This document shows positions 43,534 to 52,187 of a stretch of DNA of 64,000 nucleotides, one piece after another. The notes under the pieces were generated by a model. The model was not told where the DNA came from, ran no database searches, and worked only from the letters and a program-made list of their open reading frames with translations. Each line of letters starts with the position of its first letter. Within the stretch, counting starts at the first letter, position 1. Source of the DNA: Gammaproteobacteria bacterium (GTDB lineage Bacteria; Pseudomonadota; Gammaproteobacteria; JAABTG01); assembly GCA_034522055.1 (NCBI GenBank), contig JAXHLS010000006.1, forward strand, positions 1 to 64,000. The letters run 5' to 3'. Position numbers and translations under genes: made by a program.

Positions 43534-44083
43534 GTGGCACGGGTAGGCTGTCTGATGGCAAGGGGGGGCAGCGCCGATTTCGCCACCCCCGCCCGGCGTC
43601 CGCCGGACTATGCCCCCTCCGAGGTTTACGGCCAGGCCATCAGCCTCTCGTGGCCGCTGGTAAGGTGGCGCCCGGCCGTGGACGAGGCCATCGTAGCGCC
43701 CCGTATCGAGGGCCAGGTACCCCTGCGCCACTACTTCAGGCACATCTTCGATCAGAGCCGTCCCGGGACCGAGGCCGCGGCCATCGGCACCCGGGATCTG
43801 CCTCTGGTGTGGTCCTACGGGGGCCTGGAGCACGGCATTCCGCTAATGTTCCCCGGGGTCGACGGCTATCCCGAGGTCTAAGACCCGCGCCAGTGTCCCT
43901 GGTACCGCGAGGCCCCGGACCACGCCGGCCCGGCATGGACCCGCTCCTACGTCCGACGTGGGCGGACTGGGCGGACTGGGCGGGATGTTGCCCTGCACGA
44001 CGCCGTTGCGCGACGAGCAGGGCCGGTTGCTCGGCATGGCGGGCAAAGTAAAAGATACGATAGCCGCAGCCACCTCAAGGTAA
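43534..44083 (+). pseudogene. degenerate Cache-domain sensor fragment
   Basis: The first part reads VPLRHYFRHIFDQS and GLEHGIPLMFPGVDGYPEV, then meets TAA where a Tyr codon (TAC) would be expected. After the stop the frame continues DPRQCPWYREAPDHAGPAW. A later frame gives TTPLRDEQGRLLGMAG. Together these are the expected succession of a dCache extracellular sensor domain (PWY motif, then the second strand of the sensor). No output domain follows. It carries at least one nonsense change and one frameshift, so it is a decayed gene remnant. Confidence 0.65.
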
Positions 44084-44141
44084 CCTCCGGCGCCTCGGGG
44101 TCCCTCCGAGTCCGGGCTCTTACCTCACCCTCAAGCAACAT

Positions 44142-44185
44142 CTTTTCGCGCCCTTCGCGTTTTTCGTGTCTTTCGTGGTTAGGGT
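44142..44185. repeat. TTTCGTGGTTA-type dispersed repeat arm
   Basis: CTTTTCGCGCCCTTCGCG then TTTTTCGTGTCTTTCGTGG and TTAGGG, another member of the palindrome family. It lies between the Cache remnant and the tup operon. Confidence 0.55.
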
Positions 44186-44300
44186 TTTTGATGTTTCGTC
44201 GCCCCGCCGGACCAGGGACAGCGCTTGGCGGTATCCCTGGCCCTAGCGAGAGGGTACTGCCGTATGGAAAAGGCGTGGTCTATACTTTTTCGGCATGTGA

Positions 44301-44323
44301 AATTTACGTAAATCGCGTAAATT
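44301..44323. promoter_or_regulatory. operator-like palindrome upstream of tupB
   Basis: Perfect 8-base arms AATTTACG (44301-44308) and CGTAAATT (44316-44323), spacer 7. It ends 20 bp before the tupB start and follows a TATACT hexamer at about 44280, so a bound protein would block transcription. A molybdate- or tungstate-sensing repressor is a plausible owner, but none is encoded here. Confidence 0.6.
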
Positions 44324-44343
44324 ACCCTGAAAAAGGTAGGTAA

Positions 44344-45051
44344 ATGCAGGATTTCGGGGGTGCGTTCGAACTGGCGGTTCAGATGGTCCTGGCTGCGGAC
44401 GAGGACCTGGTGGAGATCATTGGTCTCTCCTTGCGGGTCAGTCTGTCGGCGGTGGCCATCGCCTGCCTCATCGGGCTGCCCTTCGGTGCGACCGTGGCCA
44501 TGGGCCGTTTCCGGGGCCGCATGGCGGTCATCATCATGCTCAATGCCCTCATGGGGCTGCCGCCGGTGGTGGTGGGGCTTCTTCTTTATCTGCTGCTCTC
44601 CAACGCCGGCCCCCTCGGCTGGCTACAACTCCTCTATACCCCCACTGCCATGATCATCGCCCAGGCGGTGCTCATCACCCCCATCGTCGCGGCCCTGTCC
44701 CGGGAAGTCATCGAGCAGCTCCACCAGGAATACTCGGAGATGTTCCGGTCCCTCGGCATATCCGTTCCCCGGGCCGTGATGGCGCTGCTGTGGGACGGCC
44801 GCTACAGCCTGCTCACGGTCGCCCTGGCCGGCTTTGGTCGCGCAGTGGCCGAGGTGGGGGCGGTCATCATCGTCGGTGGCAATATCGAACACCTCACCCG
44901 CGTCATGACCACCGCCATCGCCCTGGAGACCGCCAAGGGCGACCTCGGCCTGGCCCTGGCCCTCGGCATCGTGCTCATCACCATTGCCCTTACTGTCAAC
45001 GCCGGCGTGATGGCCCTGCGCCTCACCGCTTCCCGCTATGCTTATGCTTGA
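44344..45051 (+). CDS. tupB: tungstate ABC transporter permease
   Basis: 235 residues, about five or six membrane helices, with the binding-protein-dependent permease motif (EYSEMFRSLGISVPRAVMAL) before the last helices. The MGLPPVVVGLLLYLLLSNAGPLG stretch is typical of TupB/LysT-type anion permeases. TupB forms the channel for tungstate, needed for tungsto- and some molybdo-enzymes. AGGTAGG precedes the ATG. The gene overlaps the ATPase gene by 14 bp. The order permease-ATPase-binding protein differs from the usual binding-protein-first order. Confidence 0.9.
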   Translation: MQDFGGAFELAVQMVLAADEDLVEIIGLSLRVSLSAVAIACLIGLPFGATVAMGRFRGRMAVIIMLNALMGLPPVVVGLLLYLLLSNAGPLGWLQLLYTPTAMIIAQAVLITPIVAALSREVIEQLHQEYSEMFRSLGISVPRAVMALLWDGRYSLLTVALAGFGRAVAEVGAVIIVGGNIEHLTRVMTTAIALETAKGDLGLALALGIVLITIALTVNAGVMALRLTASRYAYA

Positions 45052-45805
45052 GGCCGTGAAGATGCCCGCCCCGGACACGGTGCGTAGGAGTGAACCCGCG
45101 GCGCCCCTGGGCGAGGTGCGGGGTCTGGTCTACCGGGCCGGTAACGCCAATCTCATCGACGGCATTCATCTCACCCTGCAACGGCACGGTCTGACGGTGG
45201 TGATGGGGCCGAACGGGGCCGGCAAGAGCCTGTTGCTGCGCCTGCTGCACGGCATGCTCACCCCGGCGGCGGGGGAGGTGCTGTGGGATGGGTGGCCATT
45301 GGACGAAGAGGGGCGCCGGCGCCAGGCCATGGTCTTCCAACGGCCCGTTCTGCTGCGTCGCTCGGCGGCCGCCAACCTCCGCTTCGTGCTGCAGGGGACG
45401 CGTCGCAGACAACGGGAGCGCACCGCCGCGCTGCTCGATGAGGTGGGGCTCGGGCACCTGGCGGACAAGCCGGCGCGGCTGCTCTCCGGGGGCGAGCAGC
45501 AGCGCCTCAATCTCGCCCGGGCCCTCGCTCTGGAGCCCGGCGTGCTGTTCCTGGACGAACCCACGGCGAGCCTGGATCCGGCCTCCACGGCCGCCATCGA
45601 GGCAGTGGTGCGGCGCGCCCAGGGGTACGGCACCAAGATCGTCTTCGTCACCCACGATCTCGGTCAGGCACGGCGCCTGGCCGACGACGTGGTGTTTCTT
45701 AACCGCGGGCGGGTGGCGGAGCACACGCCGGCCCGGCAATTCTTCGATGATCCTGAAAGCCTGGCGGCCGCCGATTACCTCGCCGGCCGCCTCATTCTGC
45801 GTTAG
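45038..45805 (+). CDS. tupC: tungstate ABC transporter ATPase
   Basis: 255 residues. Walker A GPNGAGKS, Q-loop VFQRPVLL, ABC signature LSGGEQQR, Walker B VLFLDEPT, and the switch His in VTHDLGQARRLADD. It energises TupB. It has no C-terminal TOBE extension, unlike ModC. The start overlaps tupB by 14 bp; a later Met (45059) is possible. Confidence 0.9.
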   Translation: MLMLEAVKMPAPDTVRRSEPAAPLGEVRGLVYRAGNANLIDGIHLTLQRHGLTVVMGPNGAGKSLLLRLLHGMLTPAAGEVLWDGWPLDEEGRRRQAMVFQRPVLLRRSAAANLRFVLQGTRRRQRERTAALLDEVGLGHLADKPARLLSGGEQQRLNLARALALEPGVLFLDEPTASLDPASTAAIEAVVRRAQGYGTKIVFVTHDLGQARRLADDVVFLNRGRVAEHTPARQFFDDPESLAAADYLAGRLILR

Positions 45806-45830
45806 CCAGCCTTAGAAGTAAGGAGGAATC

Positions 45831-46694
45831 ATGAAGAATCGACCCTTGGCGACCCTCGCGTCCCTGACCTTGCTGGGGGGCGCTTTGGTTGCCACTGGCG
45901 TTTCCGCGGCCGGCGAGGCCATCTTCCTGCAGTCCACCACGTCCACCGCCAACTCGGGACTCTACGACCACCTCCTGCCCCGGTTCACGGAGAAGACCGG
46001 CATCAAGGTCCACGTGGTGGCGGTGGGCACCGGCCAGGCCATCAAGAACGCGAAGAACGGTGATGGCGACGTGCTGCTGGTGCACGCCAGGAGCGCCGAA
46101 GAGAAGTTCGTCGCCGAGGGCTATGGCGTGCGTCGCTACGACGTCATGTACAACGACTTCGTGTTGGTGGGCCCCCCCACCGACCCCGCGGGTATAGAGG
46201 ACACGGATGATGCCGTCGCTGCCCTCCAGGCCATCGCGGGAGACGAGGCCCTCTTCGCCTCCCGCGGCGACGACTCGGGGACCCACAAGAAGGAGCGGAG
46301 CCTGTGGAAGAAGGCGGGTATCGATCCCACCGTCGCTAGCGGCAAGTGGTACCGGGAGACGGGCTCGGGCATGGGCGCGACCCTGAATGCCGCCGTGGGC
46401 ATGGGTGCCTACGCCATGAGCGATCGGGGCACCTGGATCAGCTTCAAGAACAAGGGCGATCACGGGATCGTCCTGGAAGGCGACCCCGAACTCTTCAACC
46501 AGTACGGCATCATCCTCGTAAACCCCGACAAGCACCCCAACGTCGAGTCCGACGCGGGACAGGCCTTCATCGACTGGATCCTGAGCGACGAGGGCCAGGC
46601 CGCCATCGCGGCCTACGAGCTGAACGGCCAGCAGCTCTTCTTTCCCAACGCCAGGCCCAACGCCAGGCCCAACGCCAGGCCCAACGCCAAGTGA
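45831..46694 (+). CDS. tupA: tungstate-binding periplasmic protein
   Basis: 287 residues. Sec signal at about 1-27, then the TupA start FLQSTTSTANSGLYDHLLPR, which carries the Thr/Ser residues expected to bind the oxyanion, and VAVGTGQAIKNAKNGDGDVLL. AAGGAGG precedes the ATG. Downstream of the conserved fold the protein ends in (Asn-Ala-Arg-Pro)3-Asn-Ala-Lys, encoded by a 12-bp tandem repeat (46647 onward). This tail is unusual for TupA and is probably a recent DNA slippage product. Confidence 0.92.
   Translation: MKNRPLATLASLTLLGGALVATGVSAAGEAIFLQSTTSTANSGLYDHLLPRFTEKTGIKVHVVAVGTGQAIKNAKNGDGDVLLVHARSAEEKFVAEGYGVRRYDVMYNDFVLVGPPTDPAGIEDTDDAVAALQAIAGDEALFASRGDDSGTHKKERSLWKKAGIDPTVASGKWYRETGSGMGATLNAAVGMGAYAMSDRGTWISFKNKGDHGIVLEGDPELFNQYGIILVNPDKHPNVESDAGQAFIDWILSDEGQAAIAAYELNGQQLFFPNARPNARPNARPNAK
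46647..46691 (+). repeat. 12-bp tandem repeat in the tupA 3' end
   Basis: Three perfect units of AACGCCAGGCCC (46647-46682), then a partial fourth (AACGCCAAG) before the stop. It encodes NARP repeats. A tract of this kind can change length by slippage without shifting the frame. Confidence 0.9.
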
Positions 46695-46726
46695 TACCGG
46701 ACCCCTTCCGACAGCGGTCTCCTTTC

Positions 46727-46940
46727 AACCACGAAACACGCGAAAGATACGAAACCGCGTAGGTTGGGATGAGGAACGAAACCCAACATGAACATGAACT
46801 CGACGGGCAATCGTTGGGGTTCGCAAGCTCACCCCAACCTACAGCTCTCACCCCCATCAGCATCCTTTCGCGCCTTTCGCGACTTTCGTAGTTACCGCTT
46901 TTTTCTTAACCACGAAACACGCGAAAGATACGAAAGTAAA
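46727..46940. repeat. cluster of dispersed palindromes downstream of tupA
   Basis: Contains AACCACGAAACACGCG (46727 onward), then a GTAGGTTGGG...CCAACCTAC inverted pair (about 46759-46846). An inverted pair follows at 46862-46940 in which CTTTCGTAGTTA faces TTAACCACGAAA across a T-rich loop. A further inverted pair, CAGGTCTTG / CAAGACCTG, lies at about 46954-47015. No gene is seen in 46695-47090. Confidence 0.65.
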
Positions 46941-47096
46941 AGAGTCAGGTCTTGCTTTTTGCCTTGCTTGCCGCGAGCAGTACCGAGATGGGGGCGCAAA
47001 AGACAAGACCTGATCCCCTATGATTGAGCTACGGCGATGGTAACCTGTCCTCTACTCTACTGATGCAGACTTGAAAACGGTATCAGGGAGTAATTA

Positions 47097-49004
47097 GTGC
47101 CTGCACGAGAAACTCAAAAGAGTTTATTGATCAACGGCATAAGCTAATAATCGCGACGCGAAGAATGCGACGGTTCCGTTTGCTGGATTGCAAGATAAAT
47201 CTGTAACGCATTGATCTGCATTGATATAATGGCGGCGTAACCGGTGAGGGCCGGACGGTACAGGCGCACAAGGCCCTTGAGAGACGCAATCTTCGCCAGG
47301 ATGAAATTCGTATGCGCAAGGTGATCGAGCCGCAAATGCAGATCGGCGAGCAGGACATCGGCGCGATTTGGCTCGATCCCAAATCGCGCGATGACATCCC
47401 GCAGCTCCTGCGGGGACTGCAGCACATCTACACCACGCCCGCGTTGCGCGAGCGGGTTTTCGCGATCCTTGAAGAGGTGCGCCCGGTACGTGATAGCGAG
47501 GCAGAAAATGTCCTGGTGGCCCCTAACGCCGGTCGGCCGGGGATGTCGCAGTGGAAGATCCTGGTGCTTGGCGTACTGCGCCTGGGGCTCAGTGCCGACT
47601 ACGACAGGGTCCGGGAACTGGCCAACGAGCACAACACGATCCGCCAGTTCCTCGGGCACGGCGACTGGACCGACACCTATCTCTACCCGATGCAGACGCT
47701 ACGGGATAATCTGCGCCTGTTCACCCCGGAGCTCCTGGACCGGATCAATCAAGAGGTGGTGCGTGCGGGGCACAAGGCGCTAAAAAAAAACCTAGAAGAA
47801 GGGCTCGTCGGGCGCTGTGACTCGTTCGTGGTGGAGACCGATGTGCATTTCCCCACCGACATCAACTTGCTGCTCGACGCCATCCGTAAGGTCATCGATT
47901 TGAGCACCGAACTGGCCGAACTCCACGCGCTGCCCGGTTGGCGTCAGCATGCCCACCATCAGCGCCAGTTTAAGCGCCAGTACCGAATCGTCCAGCGGCT
48001 CAAACACTCCACCTCCAAGGACGAAGACAAGCGTCAAGCCAAACTGCAGGATATCGCCGAGGCCCACGGCACCTACCTGGAACTGGCCGAGGACCACCTG
48101 ACCCGTGCCGAGCAGATCCGCCAGAAAGTGCCGGCCTCCTGTGCGCTGAGCGAGGGGCTGCTGCGCGAGCTTGATGAATTCATGACCCACGCCAATCGGC
48201 AGATCGATCAGATCCGCCGCCGCGTGCTCCAGGGCGAGCGCATCCCCCACAATGAGAAGGTCTTCTCGTTGTTCGAGCCCCACACCGAGTGGATCAGCAA
48301 GGGCAAGGCCGGGGTGCCGGTGGAGTTGGGGTTGCGGGTGTGCGTGATGGAGGACAGCGACCGTTTCATCCTGCACCACCAGGTGATGCAGATGTGCACC
48401 GATGATCAGGTGGCCGTACCGATGGTTGAGGAGACGAAGGAGCGATTTGCGCCACTGCGCGCTGTTAGCATGGACAAGGGCTTCCACAGTCCAGCCAACC
48501 AGGCGGCCTTGGCTGAGCGTCTGGAGCGGGTGGTCCTGCCGAAGAAGGGTCGTCTCTCTCAGGCCGACAAGGTGCGCGAGAGTGATGAGGAATTTCTGCG
48601 CCTGCGCCATCGCCATTCGGCGGTGGAGTCGGCCATCAATGCCCTGGAGGTTCATGGTCTGGACAAGTGTCCGGACCACGGCATCGAGGGCTTCAAGCGC
48701 TATGTGGCGCTGGCCGTGCTCGCACGCAACATTCACCGCCTTGGCGCGCTGCTGCGTCAGCAAGAACAAGAGCGGGAGCGGCGAAGGCGCGGCCCCTACC
48801 GAAAGGCTGCCTGAGCAGCGCTCCGAAGCCGATACCGCGCCACGCGGACAGGAGAGGAGCGTCTGCACATCACCATCAATGCGAAGCATTCGCATTGGAT
48901 GACGCCACGCATCTCAAAACAGTCGCCAAGGTGGAACACCGGCCATCAGTACCTGAGTGTCACGCTGGGAATTTGCCGGGAAATACGGGTTTTCGTGCAG
49001 GCAC
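47097..49004 (+). mobile_element. ISNCY-family insertion sequence, copy 2 (intact)
   Basis: 1908 bp, with ends GTGCCTGCACGA and TCGTGCAGGCAC and a 6-bp target duplication TAATTA (47091-47096 and 49005-49010). This copy and the one at 3830 fix the ends and the 6-bp duplication together; either alone would be ambiguous. About 215 bp of non-coding DNA precede the transposase and 190 bp follow it. It is intact and probably active. Confidence 0.93.
47312..48814 (+). CDS. ISNCY-family transposase
   Basis: 500 residues, starting MRKVIEPQMQIGEQDIGAIW. The N terminus (SRDDIPQLLRGLQHIYTTPA) and a helix-turn-helix-like region (LGLSADYDRVRELAN) precede the DDE core. Candidate acidic residues lie in CDSFVVETDVHFPTDINLL, in LRAVSMDKGFHSPANQ and in HRHSAVESAINALEVHGL. 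The tail is strongly basic. The family name rests on general resemblance to the ISNCY group and is less certain than transposase function. AGGA lies before the ATG. The copy at 5462 is frameshifted. Confidence 0.88.
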   Translation: MRKVIEPQMQIGEQDIGAIWLDPKSRDDIPQLLRGLQHIYTTPALRERVFAILEEVRPVRDSEAENVLVAPNAGRPGMSQWKILVLGVLRLGLSADYDRVRELANEHNTIRQFLGHGDWTDTYLYPMQTLRDNLRLFTPELLDRINQEVVRAGHKALKKNLEEGLVGRCDSFVVETDVHFPTDINLLLDAIRKVIDLSTELAELHALPGWRQHAHHQRQFKRQYRIVQRLKHSTSKDEDKRQAKLQDIAEAHGTYLELAEDHLTRAEQIRQKVPASCALSEGLLRELDEFMTHANRQIDQIRRRVLQGERIPHNEKVFSLFEPHTEWISKGKAGVPVELGLRVCVMEDSDRFILHHQVMQMCTDDQVAVPMVEETKERFAPLRAVSMDKGFHSPANQAALAERLERVVLPKKGRLSQADKVRESDEEFLRLRHRHSAVESAINALEVHGLDKCPDHGIEGFKRYVALAVLARNIHRLGALLRQQEQERERRRRGPYRKAA

Positions 49005-49039
49005 TAATTACAATGTAGTCCCGTCAAGGGGATTTCGCT

Positions 49040-49291
49040 ATGAAGGTCAATCTGGTGCCCATCGGCAATTCGAAGGGGGTGCGCATCCCCGCTTCAATCA
49101 TCAAGGAATGCGGTCTCGGCAACCAGCTTGAGATGCGGGTGGAGAACGGTGTCGTCGTGCTCGCGCCGGCGCGCGGCGTGCGCGAGGGCTGGGACGCGGC
49201 CTTCGAGAAGATGGCGGCCGCCGGCGACGATGCGCCGGTGATCCCTGATACGGTCGAAAACGATTTCGATACCGAGGACTGGACTTGGTGA
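49040..49291 (+). CDS. mazE: MazE-like antitoxin (AbrB fold)
   Basis: 83 residues. The N-terminal swapped-hairpin DNA-binding domain reads VNLVPIGNSKGVRIPASIIK and LEMRVENGVVVLAP. The C-terminal acidic tail (TVENDFDTEDWTW) is the part expected to wrap around a MazF partner. The stop overlaps the GTG start of the toxin remnant. AAGGGGA lies before the ATG. It directly follows the ISNCY element. With its toxin broken it may be an orphan regulator or a relic. Confidence 0.88.
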   Translation: MKVNLVPIGNSKGVRIPASIIKECGLGNQLEMRVENGVVVLAPARGVREGWDAAFEKMAAAGDDAPVIPDTVENDFDTEDWTW

Positions 49292-49386
49292 AGCAGGTCC
49301 GGCGGTACGAGGTCTATCTCGTCGATTTGGATCCCACGCAAGGGTCGGAAATCCAGAAGGGCTCGTCCGCAGAATCTGTGGGTTAA
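49288..49386 (+). pseudogene. mazF: truncated MazF/PemK toxin
   Basis: Starts GTG, overlapping mazE by 4 bp, and gives MKQVRRYEVYLVDLDPTQGS followed by EIQK. This is the exact N terminus of MazF-type endoribonucleases, and it breaks off where the conserved (T/S)RP-type motif should follow. The next 8 residues are unrelated and TAA ends it after 32 residues. The rest of the toxin is not found. The downstream 500 bp is repeat DNA. Confidence 0.82.
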
Positions 49387-49552
49387 TGTTTCGCTCGCGG
49401 CGAGCGCCAAGCAGTGATGTGCATGGATAAATGATGGCGGCGTGGTGCACCTTCGGATTGCTTATTCCGCCACGAACAACAGGCTCTCGCCAAGAACGCG
49501 AAGAACGCCAACTTTATATAGATACACAACCACCGCGTGCTCATTTGGCATG

Positions 49553-49725
49553 GATGTAGGTCGGGATTCATCCCGACATTGAATCCGCCGAGCATACCTA
49601 GCGCCGGGTCGGTACCACCCGCGCGCTGTCGGACTGAAGTCCGACCTACAGCCCCACCTATACAACACTCCCACCGCCCATTCCTTCGGCACGGATGTAG
49701 GTCAGGATTTATCCCGACAATCAAA
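49553..49725. repeat. GTAGGTCGGG-type palindromes
   Basis: Contains GTAGGTCGGGATTCATCCCG, the inverted CGGACTGAAGTCCGACCTAC and GTAGGTCAGGATTTATCCCG, the same palindrome class as at 18-113 and 330-425. Intergenic; 49387-49887 otherwise holds no gene and ends in the probable promoter region of the IS91-type ORF. Confidence 0.7.
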
Positions 49726-49887
49726 CAAGTTCCTTGGCGCTCTTGGCGATGAGATGGTCTCCTCCCTCTATAATCTGTTGAACTAAACCGCTCCGCGGTA
49801 GCTCCCCTTCGATAGACGCCGGCGGTTCTTCCGTCGTCAACACTCTCAGTTGACCCGATGTGGGTCTGACGGAGAGGAGAGACGACG

Positions 49888-51870
49888 ATGACACCCTTGC
49901 GGCAGCAGATGATTGATGCCATGCGTCAGCGTGGCTTTTCAGTGCGTACCCATCAGAGTTACCTGGCAGCGGTTACCGCCCTGGCGCGGTACTACGGGCG
50001 TTCGCCGAGTCAGTTGAGCGTCGAAGAGCTGGAGGCCTGGTTCAGGTATCTGGCCGTCGAGCGTTCGCTATCCGGTTCGACCTGCCGGGTTCACCACGGT
50101 GCGGTGCGCTTCCTCTATGTGCAGGTGCTGAAGTGGCCGTCGTTCGATGTGTCCTTCGTGGTGCCGAAGCGGGCCCAACGGATCCCCGAGTTGCTGAACC
50201 GCGATGAGGTAGGGCGGATCCTGAACGCCTGTACCAACCCCAAGCACCGCATGCTGCTTCAGACCTGCTACGGCTGCGGCCTGCGGGTAAGCGAGGTGGT
50301 GCGAGTGCGGGTGCGTGATATCGATGGCGAACGCGGGCTGCTGCGCATCGAGCAGGGCAAAGGGGCGAAGGACCGGCTGGTCACTCTTTCGCCCGGCCTG
50401 CTTCACGCGCTGCGCCGTTACTGGGCGGTTTACCGCCCCCCCACGTGGCTCTTTCCCAGCGGAAGCGATACGACGACCCCTCTCAGTATCGCCAGCGCCC
50501 AGCGGGTGTTCCGTCGCGCCAAGAACCGGGCCAGAGTGGAGAAGATCGGCGGCATCCACAGCCTGCGTCACGCCTATGCGACCCATCAACTGGAGAGCGG
50601 CCTGCCGGTGCACCGGCTGCAACGCCTGCTCGGCCACGGCAACCTGCAATCGACGATGCGCTACGTGCATTGGGTACCCGAGCAGCGCGGCGCTGCGCAG
50701 GGGGTGTCCGATCTGATCGCGGGACTGGGGTGGGTCATGACTGAGGCGGCCACTGTGCAAGGGATTCTGAACCGCTTCCTGCGCGCTGACACGCTGGATT
50801 ACCAGCGGCGCAAGGTCTGTGGCCATCTGCAGGCCTGCCGAACCGAGGCGATGGGCGGGGTGCGGCTGCGCTGCGGCGCGTGCGGTGACGAAGAGGTTTG
50901 GTATCACGGTTGCCGCGACCGGCACTGCCCGCAGTGCCAGGGACGGGCGACCCGCCAATGGGCCGCGCGTCAGCAGGGGCACATCCTGCCGGTGACCTAT
51001 TACCATCTGGTCTTCACCCTGCCACATATCCTCAACGGCTGGGTGGCACTGCACCCGGAGGTGATCTACCGCCTGCTCTTTCAGGCGGCCTGGTCCACCC
51101 TCAAGGCGTTCGGCCAGGATCCCAAGCGTCTGGGCGGTGAGATGGGCATGAGCGCGGTGCTGCACACCTGGGGCCAGAACCTGAGCCGCCATGTGCACCT
51201 GCACTGCCTGGTACCGGGCGGGGCGCTGGGCGGTGACGGCCAGTGGCGGGCGGCGAAGAGCACCTACCTGTTTCCGGTCAAGGCGCTCTCGCGGCACTTC
51301 CGGGGGCGGATGGTGACCCGGCTGCGCCAGGCCGCGACCCAGGGCGACCTGCACCGTGTCACGCGCGACGGCGAGGTCGATGCCGTACTCGACGCCTTGA
51401 TGGCCGTTGACTGGGTGGTCTACACCAAACACTGTCTCGACCATACCGCCACCGTCGTCGACTACCTGGCCCGTTACACCCACCGCATCGCGATCACCCC
51501 AGCGCGGATCCTCGCGGTCGACGACGAACGGGTGACCATCCGGTACAAGGACTACCGCGACCGTGACCGACATAAGACATTGTCCCTGGAGGGCGAAGAG
51601 TTCGTGCGCCGCTTCCTGATGCATGTCCTGCCGAAAGGGCTGATGCGCATTCGTCACTTCGGCTTCCTGGCCAACCGCGGCCGCCGGGAGAAGCTCGCCC
51701 GGATCCGTGAGGCCCTGGCCGCCCCCGTCCCGCCGGAGACCGACGACGGCACCGCACACCACGACGGTGTCGACTATGCCTGCCCGCAGTGCCGGACCGG
51801 GCGACTGCACGTGATCGCGCAGATTGCGCCCGGTCGGTCCCTCTGGAGACCGCCCGACACGCAACACTGA
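49888..51870 (+). CDS. IS91-type recombinase and transposase in one frame
   Basis: 660 residues. Residues 1-283 form a tyrosine recombinase (GCGLRVSEVVRVRVRDI, HSLRHAYATHQLE, RLLGHGNLQSTMRYVHW with the catalytic Tyr). From Met284 (50737) an IS91 HUH-type transposase begins MTEAATVQGILNRFLRADTL, with a zinc ribbon (CGACGDEEVWYHGCRDRHCPQC in overlapping pieces), the metal-binding HVHLHC and the Tyr in YLARYTHRIAI. In related elements these are usually two overlapping genes. Adding one G before 50735 would end the recombinase at GLGWGHD and restore that layout, so the fusion may be an indel. Confidence 0.85.
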   Translation: MTPLRQQMIDAMRQRGFSVRTHQSYLAAVTALARYYGRSPSQLSVEELEAWFRYLAVERSLSGSTCRVHHGAVRFLYVQVLKWPSFDVSFVVPKRAQRIPELLNRDEVGRILNACTNPKHRMLLQTCYGCGLRVSEVVRVRVRDIDGERGLLRIEQGKGAKDRLVTLSPGLLHALRRYWAVYRPPTWLFPSGSDTTTPLSIASAQRVFRRAKNRARVEKIGGIHSLRHAYATHQLESGLPVHRLQRLLGHGNLQSTMRYVHWVPEQRGAAQGVSDLIAGLGWVMTEAATVQGILNRFLRADTLDYQRRKVCGHLQACRTEAMGGVRLRCGACGDEEVWYHGCRDRHCPQCQGRATRQWAARQQGHILPVTYYHLVFTLPHILNGWVALHPEVIYRLLFQAAWSTLKAFGQDPKRLGGEMGMSAVLHTWGQNLSRHVHLHCLVPGGALGGDGQWRAAKSTYLFPVKALSRHFRGRMVTRLRQAATQGDLHRVTRDGEVDAVLDALMAVDWVVYTKHCLDHTATVVDYLARYTHRIAITPARILAVDDERVTIRYKDYRDRDRHKTLSLEGEEFVRRFLMHVLPKGLMRIRHFGFLANRGRREKLARIREALAAPVPPETDDGTAHHDGVDYACPQCRTGRLHVIAQIAPGRSLWRPPDTQH

Positions 51871-52152
51871 GGCCGTAGAACAGGATAAAGGCCCGCGGTC
51901 TTGACCAAGGTGGGACGGCCCCGCAGCCGGGCCGCGGTTGCGCTCGTCCGGACATTGGATTTTGCGCCGAAATGGCGAGAGAATAACCACCCATCGCACA
52001 TCGCAGGGACCGAAGACATGGACGAAGACGCCTCACCGGCCACGACCACCGCCCCGATCTGCGCCACCGCCGGCGCATCGCACCCACCCCGCGTAATACA
52101 TTTCCCTATAGATCAGTCCGTGCCGGTCTGATGGGCGGCTTAGTCCAACAGA

Positions 52153-52187
52153 CATTTATCCGCCATGCTGCGCACGGCGGATAAATG
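52153..52187. repeat. perfect 12-bp hairpin between IS91-type and IS110-type ORFs
   Basis: CATTTATCCGCC and GGCGGATAAATG with an 11-base loop. It lies 283 bp after the IS91-type ORF and 72 bp before the IS110-type start. It may be the replication-origin end of the IS91-type element or a terminator. The rest of 51871-52258 shows no gene. Confidence 0.7.
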
